Shown piece after piece: positions 61,269-64,000 of a stretch of DNA of 64,000 bases. Source of the stretch: Betaproteobacteria bacterium (GTDB lineage Bacteria; Pseudomonadota; Gammaproteobacteria; Burkholderiales; SG8-39); the NCBI GenBank assembly GCA_016195915.1, contig JACPYS010000008.1:62001-126000 (forward strand). Direction: 5' to 3'. Both the position numbers and the translations under genes were made by a program. Numbering within the stretch: position 1 is the stretch's first letter; each line of letters opens with the position of its first letter. Below the pieces are notes generated by a model. That model saw only the letters and a program-made list of their open reading frames with translations, was not told where the DNA came from and ran no database searches.

Positions 61269-61904
61269 ATGGCAATCGATCACCTCGTGCTTGCGGCCAG
61301 GGACCTCGATCGAACCGTGGCGTGGTTCGAATCGGCCACCGGTGTGCGCGCGACGCCGGGCGGCGCCCATCCCGGGCGCGGCACGCGCAATGCACTGGTC
61401 TCATGCGGGGAAAAGCTTTATTTGGAGCTGCTCGCAACGGACCCGGCTCAGCCTCTGGCAGGAACGTTCGGCGAAAACCTGCTGCGCTTCGAGTCGCCAG
61501 CGATGCACGCCTACATGCTTCGCTCGACGCGGCTCGAAGCGCTGCAGAGCATTTACCGGGAACACGGCGTGGACGCCCGGCTCTCGCAGGCCTCGCGATG
61601 CTTGCCCGACGGCCGCACGCTGAACTGGCGCCTTCTCATCCCCGAACCGCATGAATGGGGCGATTGCCTGCCCAAGTACATCGATTGGGGGAATACGCCC
61701 CACCCGTCGACAAGCGCGAAGTCCGGCTGCACGTTGAGCGCCTTCGAAGTCATCCACCCGCAGGCAGCGAAGATGGCGCGGTTGTGGCATGCCATCGGCT
61801 GCGAGATCGTCCTCGTCGAAGCGTCGCGGCCGGGGTTACGTGCTCAACTGCAAACACCGAACGGGCCGTTGACGCTGGAGTCGGGCGAGCGCGTCATCTG
61901 GTGA
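61269..61904 (+). CDS. glyoxalase-like (VOC) protein
   Basis: 211 residues. IDHLVLAARDLDRTVAWF at the N-terminus and the longer two-half layout of the Glyoxalase_3-like group (NWRLLIPEPHEWGDCLPKYI). Convergent with the next VOC gene. Function not predictable. Confidence 0.7.
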   Translation: MAIDHLVLAARDLDRTVAWFESATGVRATPGGAHPGRGTRNALVSCGEKLYLELLATDPAQPLAGTFGENLLRFESPAMHAYMLRSTRLEALQSIYREHGVDARLSQASRCLPDGRTLNWRLLIPEPHEWGDCLPKYIDWGNTPHPSTSAKSGCTLSAFEVIHPQAAKMARLWHAIGCEIVLVEASRPGLRAQLQTPNGPLTLESGERVIW

Positions 61905-61908
61905 CAGG

Positions 61909-62760
61909 TCACGCGTTCTGTCGAACGCGAAATTCGATAAATGCGCCGACACCTTCGAGGGGCGCGACGAGGAGCCTAGCCCCGTCGTCGCGAAACCTGA
62001 CGCCGTTCGTCCGCAGCACACCCGCTGCGCTCGCCAGACTGGCTACGTCGAAACTCGCACCCATCGGCGCCGAAACCGCCGGAAGCGCTTGTAGATCCCA
62101 GTCACGACCCGCCAAGTGGCTGCGCTCGACAAACTCGATTCGCATCCGAGCGGTGTCGACGGCGAAACCGTCGTCCCGCCGAACGGGCTCCGCGCCGAAC
62201 AGGACCGCGCAGCGTCTGGCCGCCATGGCCGCGTCATCGGCCACGACATGGACCGCGGACAGGGATAGCGCAGTGTTCGGATGCCGGGCCAACGCGTCGA
62301 TGAAGATGTACTCGGGATTGCGATGCTGACAGACCGACACATGAATCGGCGCGCTCGCCCCCTCATCCACATACACCACCTCGAAGGCGACCGTGACCGT
62401 AGAGCCATCCGGCAACGTCGCCGGGCGCGAGTGGGGAACCACATCCGAGGCAGGCACACCCGCCTCGCGCAGCTCCTGCAGCGCCATCGCCACGTTGTCG
62501 GTACGGGCCGACACGATGTGCAGCCCCTCGCGCTCGGCCACCTTCTTGCGCCAGGGCTCGTTAAACTTTGTCGGCTGAGTGAATCCGATGAACTCCACGT
62601 ACGAGTCTTCAAGCACAAGCGTATGGTTGGCCGAGCCCATATTGGCCGAGTGAAACTGGCGCGGCGACGGCGTGAAACCGAGTCGTGCGAACTGCTTCAG
62701 CGACTGGTCCAGATCGCGGATCAACCACGCGACATGATCGACGCCGAGAATATGCTTCAC
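61909..62760 (-). CDS. VOC-family dioxygenase-like protein
   Basis: 283 residues, two VOC modules (GVDHVAWLIRDLDQSLKQF ... LSAVHVVADDAAMAARRCA). GTG start with GGAGGTG. Resembles extradiol-type or glyoxalase-like proteins that accompany aromatic acid pathways. Precedes nothing but lies next to the TRAP permease. Confidence 0.75.
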   Translation of the reverse strand: MKHILGVDHVAWLIRDLDQSLKQFARLGFTPSPRQFHSANMGSANHTLVLEDSYVEFIGFTQPTKFNEPWRKKVAEREGLHIVSARTDNVAMALQELREAGVPASDVVPHSRPATLPDGSTVTVAFEVVYVDEGASAPIHVSVCQHRNPEYIFIDALARHPNTALSLSAVHVVADDAAMAARRCAVLFGAEPVRRDDGFAVDTARMRIEFVERSHLAGRDWDLQALPAVSAPMGASFDVASLASAAGVLRTNGVRFRDDGARLLVAPLEGVGAFIEFRVRQNA

Positions 62761-62800
62761 GTTTCACCTCCGGGATACGCCGCGGTATTCAGGTTTCCCG

Positions 62801-64000
62801 CTATCGGCCGAGATTGGGCAGCCAGGTCGCGAGCTGCGGATAGATCGCGATAGTGACGACGACGGTCATCAGGCAGATCCAATAGGGAACGGCCGCCCGG
62901 AAGATTTCGCCCACGCTGGCCTCCCGCGGAAGCACCGCGCGCACCGTGAACACGAGAATTCCGAACGGCGGGGTCAGCAATCCCACCTCGATCGCCAAGA
63001 TGCCGATAATGCCGAACGCAATCGGATCGAAGCCCAGCGCCATGGCGATCGGCGCGAATACCGGCACGGTGAGAAGAATGATCGATATGGAGTCGATCAG
63101 GCAGCCGAGCACGAACCAGACGCCGACCATGATGGCAAGAATTTCATACTGCCCGAGCCCGCTGGCGAGGAAGAACGCCTTCGCCGCTCCCGTAATGCCG
63201 GTCATCGACAGCGTGCGCGAGTACAGTTGCGCGGTAAACAGCAGCAACAGCAGCGGCGCCGAGGTACGGCCGACCGACAGCACCACCTCGAACATCTCCT
63301 TCGCGCGCAGACCTTTCGCGATCGCCAGGAGCAGAGCCAATGTTGCCCCCACACCTGCCCCCTCCGTGGGCGTGAACAGGCCGAACCAGATGCCGCCGAG
63401 GGTACCGAACACGAGCACCAGCACCGCCATCGTGCTCCAGAAGACCGCAGCCAGCGACCGCTCCTTCTCATCCGAGGACGCAGCGGCTTCGGCGCGCGCG
63501 CGTTTCGACGCTGCATCCTCGCCTACGGTTTGCGGCGAAGTGACGGCGACCCAGAAAATGTAGAGGCAGTAGAAGAACACCACGATGAAGCCCGGGATGA
63601 TGCCGGCGATGAACAGCTTGCCGATCGCCTGCTCGGTCAGCACGCCCCACACGATCATCAGCACCGACGGCGGAATCAGCATTCCCAGACAGGCGCTCCC
63701 TGCGATGCAGCCCAGCGCGAACCGGCGGTCGTAGCCGTTTTTCTTCATCTCCGGATAGGCGATGCGCGAGAACGCAGCCGCCGCGGCAATCGAAACCCCG
63801 GTCACGAACGCGAACACGGCATTGGCGAGCACCGTGGCGATCGCGAGTCTTCCCGGAATCCGGCGCGTGAGACGGTTGACCAGCGCGTAGAGATCGCTTG
63901 CCGCGCCGCACTTGCCGAGAAAATCGCCCATCAACATAAACAGGGGGATCACCGCAAATACGTAGTCGCGCAACGCCTCGTAGGCGGTCCCGCCGATGAA
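62801..64000 (-). CDS. dctM: TRAP transporter large permease (DctM-like), partial
   Basis: At least 399 residues; the start lies outside the window (the frame is open to base 64000). Many membrane helices with PLFMLMGDFLGKCG, VTGVSIAAAAAFSRIAYPEM and GCLIDSISIILLTVPVFAP. Carries a C4-dicarboxylate or related acid with small permease and binding partner, not in view. A charged insert (RARAEAAASSDEKERS) sits between helices. Confidence 0.88.
   Translation of the reverse strand, partial: FIGGTAYEALRDYVFAVIPLFMLMGDFLGKCGAASDLYALVNRLTRRIPGRLAIATVLANAVFAFVTGVSIAAAAAFSRIAYPEMKKNGYDRRFALGCIAGSACLGMLIPPSVLMIVWGVLTEQAIGKLFIAGIIPGFIVVFFYCLYIFWVAVTSPQTVGEDAASKRARAEAAASSDEKERSLAAVFWSTMAVLVLVFGTLGGIWFGLFTPTEGAGVGATLALLLAIAKGLRAKEMFEVVLSVGRTSAPLLLLLFTAQLYSRTLSMTGITGAAKAFFLASGLGQYEILAIMVGVWFVLGCLIDSISIILLTVPVFAPIAMALGFDPIAFGIIGILAIEVGLLTPPFGILVFTVRAVLPREASVGEIFRAAVPYWICLMTVVVTIAIYPQLATWLPNLGR

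Noticed and set aside
1-64000. CRISPR arrays, rRNA, tRNA, insertion sequences with transposase
   Set aside because: No regular repeat-spacer arrays, no tRNA cloverleaf or rRNA-like stretch, and no transposase or integrase reading frame were seen.

Overview
The window looks like a stretch of a high-GC betaproteobacterial (Burkholderiales-like) chromosome. The reasons are the dense GC-rich genes with many 4-base ATGA overlaps, five separate Bug-family (tripartite tricarboxylate transporter) solute-binding proteins, a liv-type branched-chain/aromatic acid ABC transporter, a SoxCD-like pair and an Fds-type formate dehydrogenase. No rRNA, tRNA or CRISPR array was found.

Layout. 0.2-10 kb: respiratory and redox genes (SoxCD-like sulfur dehydrogenase, a Rieske oxygenase pair, NAD-dependent formate dehydrogenase with a fused FdsG-FdsB subunit) carrying three FNR/ANR-like boxes. 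10-29 kb: a PAS-GGDEF signalling protein, then acid catabolism (amidohydrolase, HpcH/HpaI aldolase, ThDP enzyme, 2-hydroxyacid dehydrogenase), Bug proteins, an AraC regulator, a three-domain ACP/acyl-adenylate/PlsC fusion, sucCD with a lysine-rich tail on SucC, glpK and an MFS carrier. A small 2TM element at 15.7-16.5 kb lies between two copies of the 3' end of the ThDP gene. 30-32 kb: a Phd-PIN pair and an RHH-nucleotidyltransferase pair. 32-38 kb: amidohydrolase, Bug proteins, deacetylase, LVIVD beta-propeller and CobW GTPase.

38-48 kb is a toxin-antitoxin/defence island with many broken pieces: Phd-PIN, AbiEi-AbiEii (toxin with an altered DxD motif), an unrecognised 322-aa gene with a decayed partial copy, Xre-RES, remnants of PIN, RyR and another gene, a DUF4143-type ATPase, a broken nucleotidyltransferase, Uma2, RHH-PIN, and a glutathione peroxidase scrap. 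48-51 kb holds TPR, GST, MOSC and cupin genes. 52.7-64 kb holds livFGMHK-type transport genes, an SDR, a quinone-oxidoreductase-like enzyme, an acyl-CoA synthetase, a thioesterase, two VOC proteins and a TRAP large permease cut by the window end.

The most striking content is at 51.38-52.58 kb on the minus strand. Two neighbouring exported thiol-redox genes each carry one in-frame TGA exactly where the catalytic cysteine belongs. In a peroxiredoxin the TGA replaces the peroxidatic Cys (AFTNT-U-T). In a TlpA/ResA-like thioredoxin it replaces the first Cys of CxxC (ASW-U-SIC). The coding frame and family signature continue intact on both sides, and both genes have strong ribosome binding sites. 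I read them as a tandem pair of selenoproteins, with stem-loops downstream of each TGA as SECIS candidates. A 34-codon Cys-rich ORF sits just upstream, start-stop coupled to livF.
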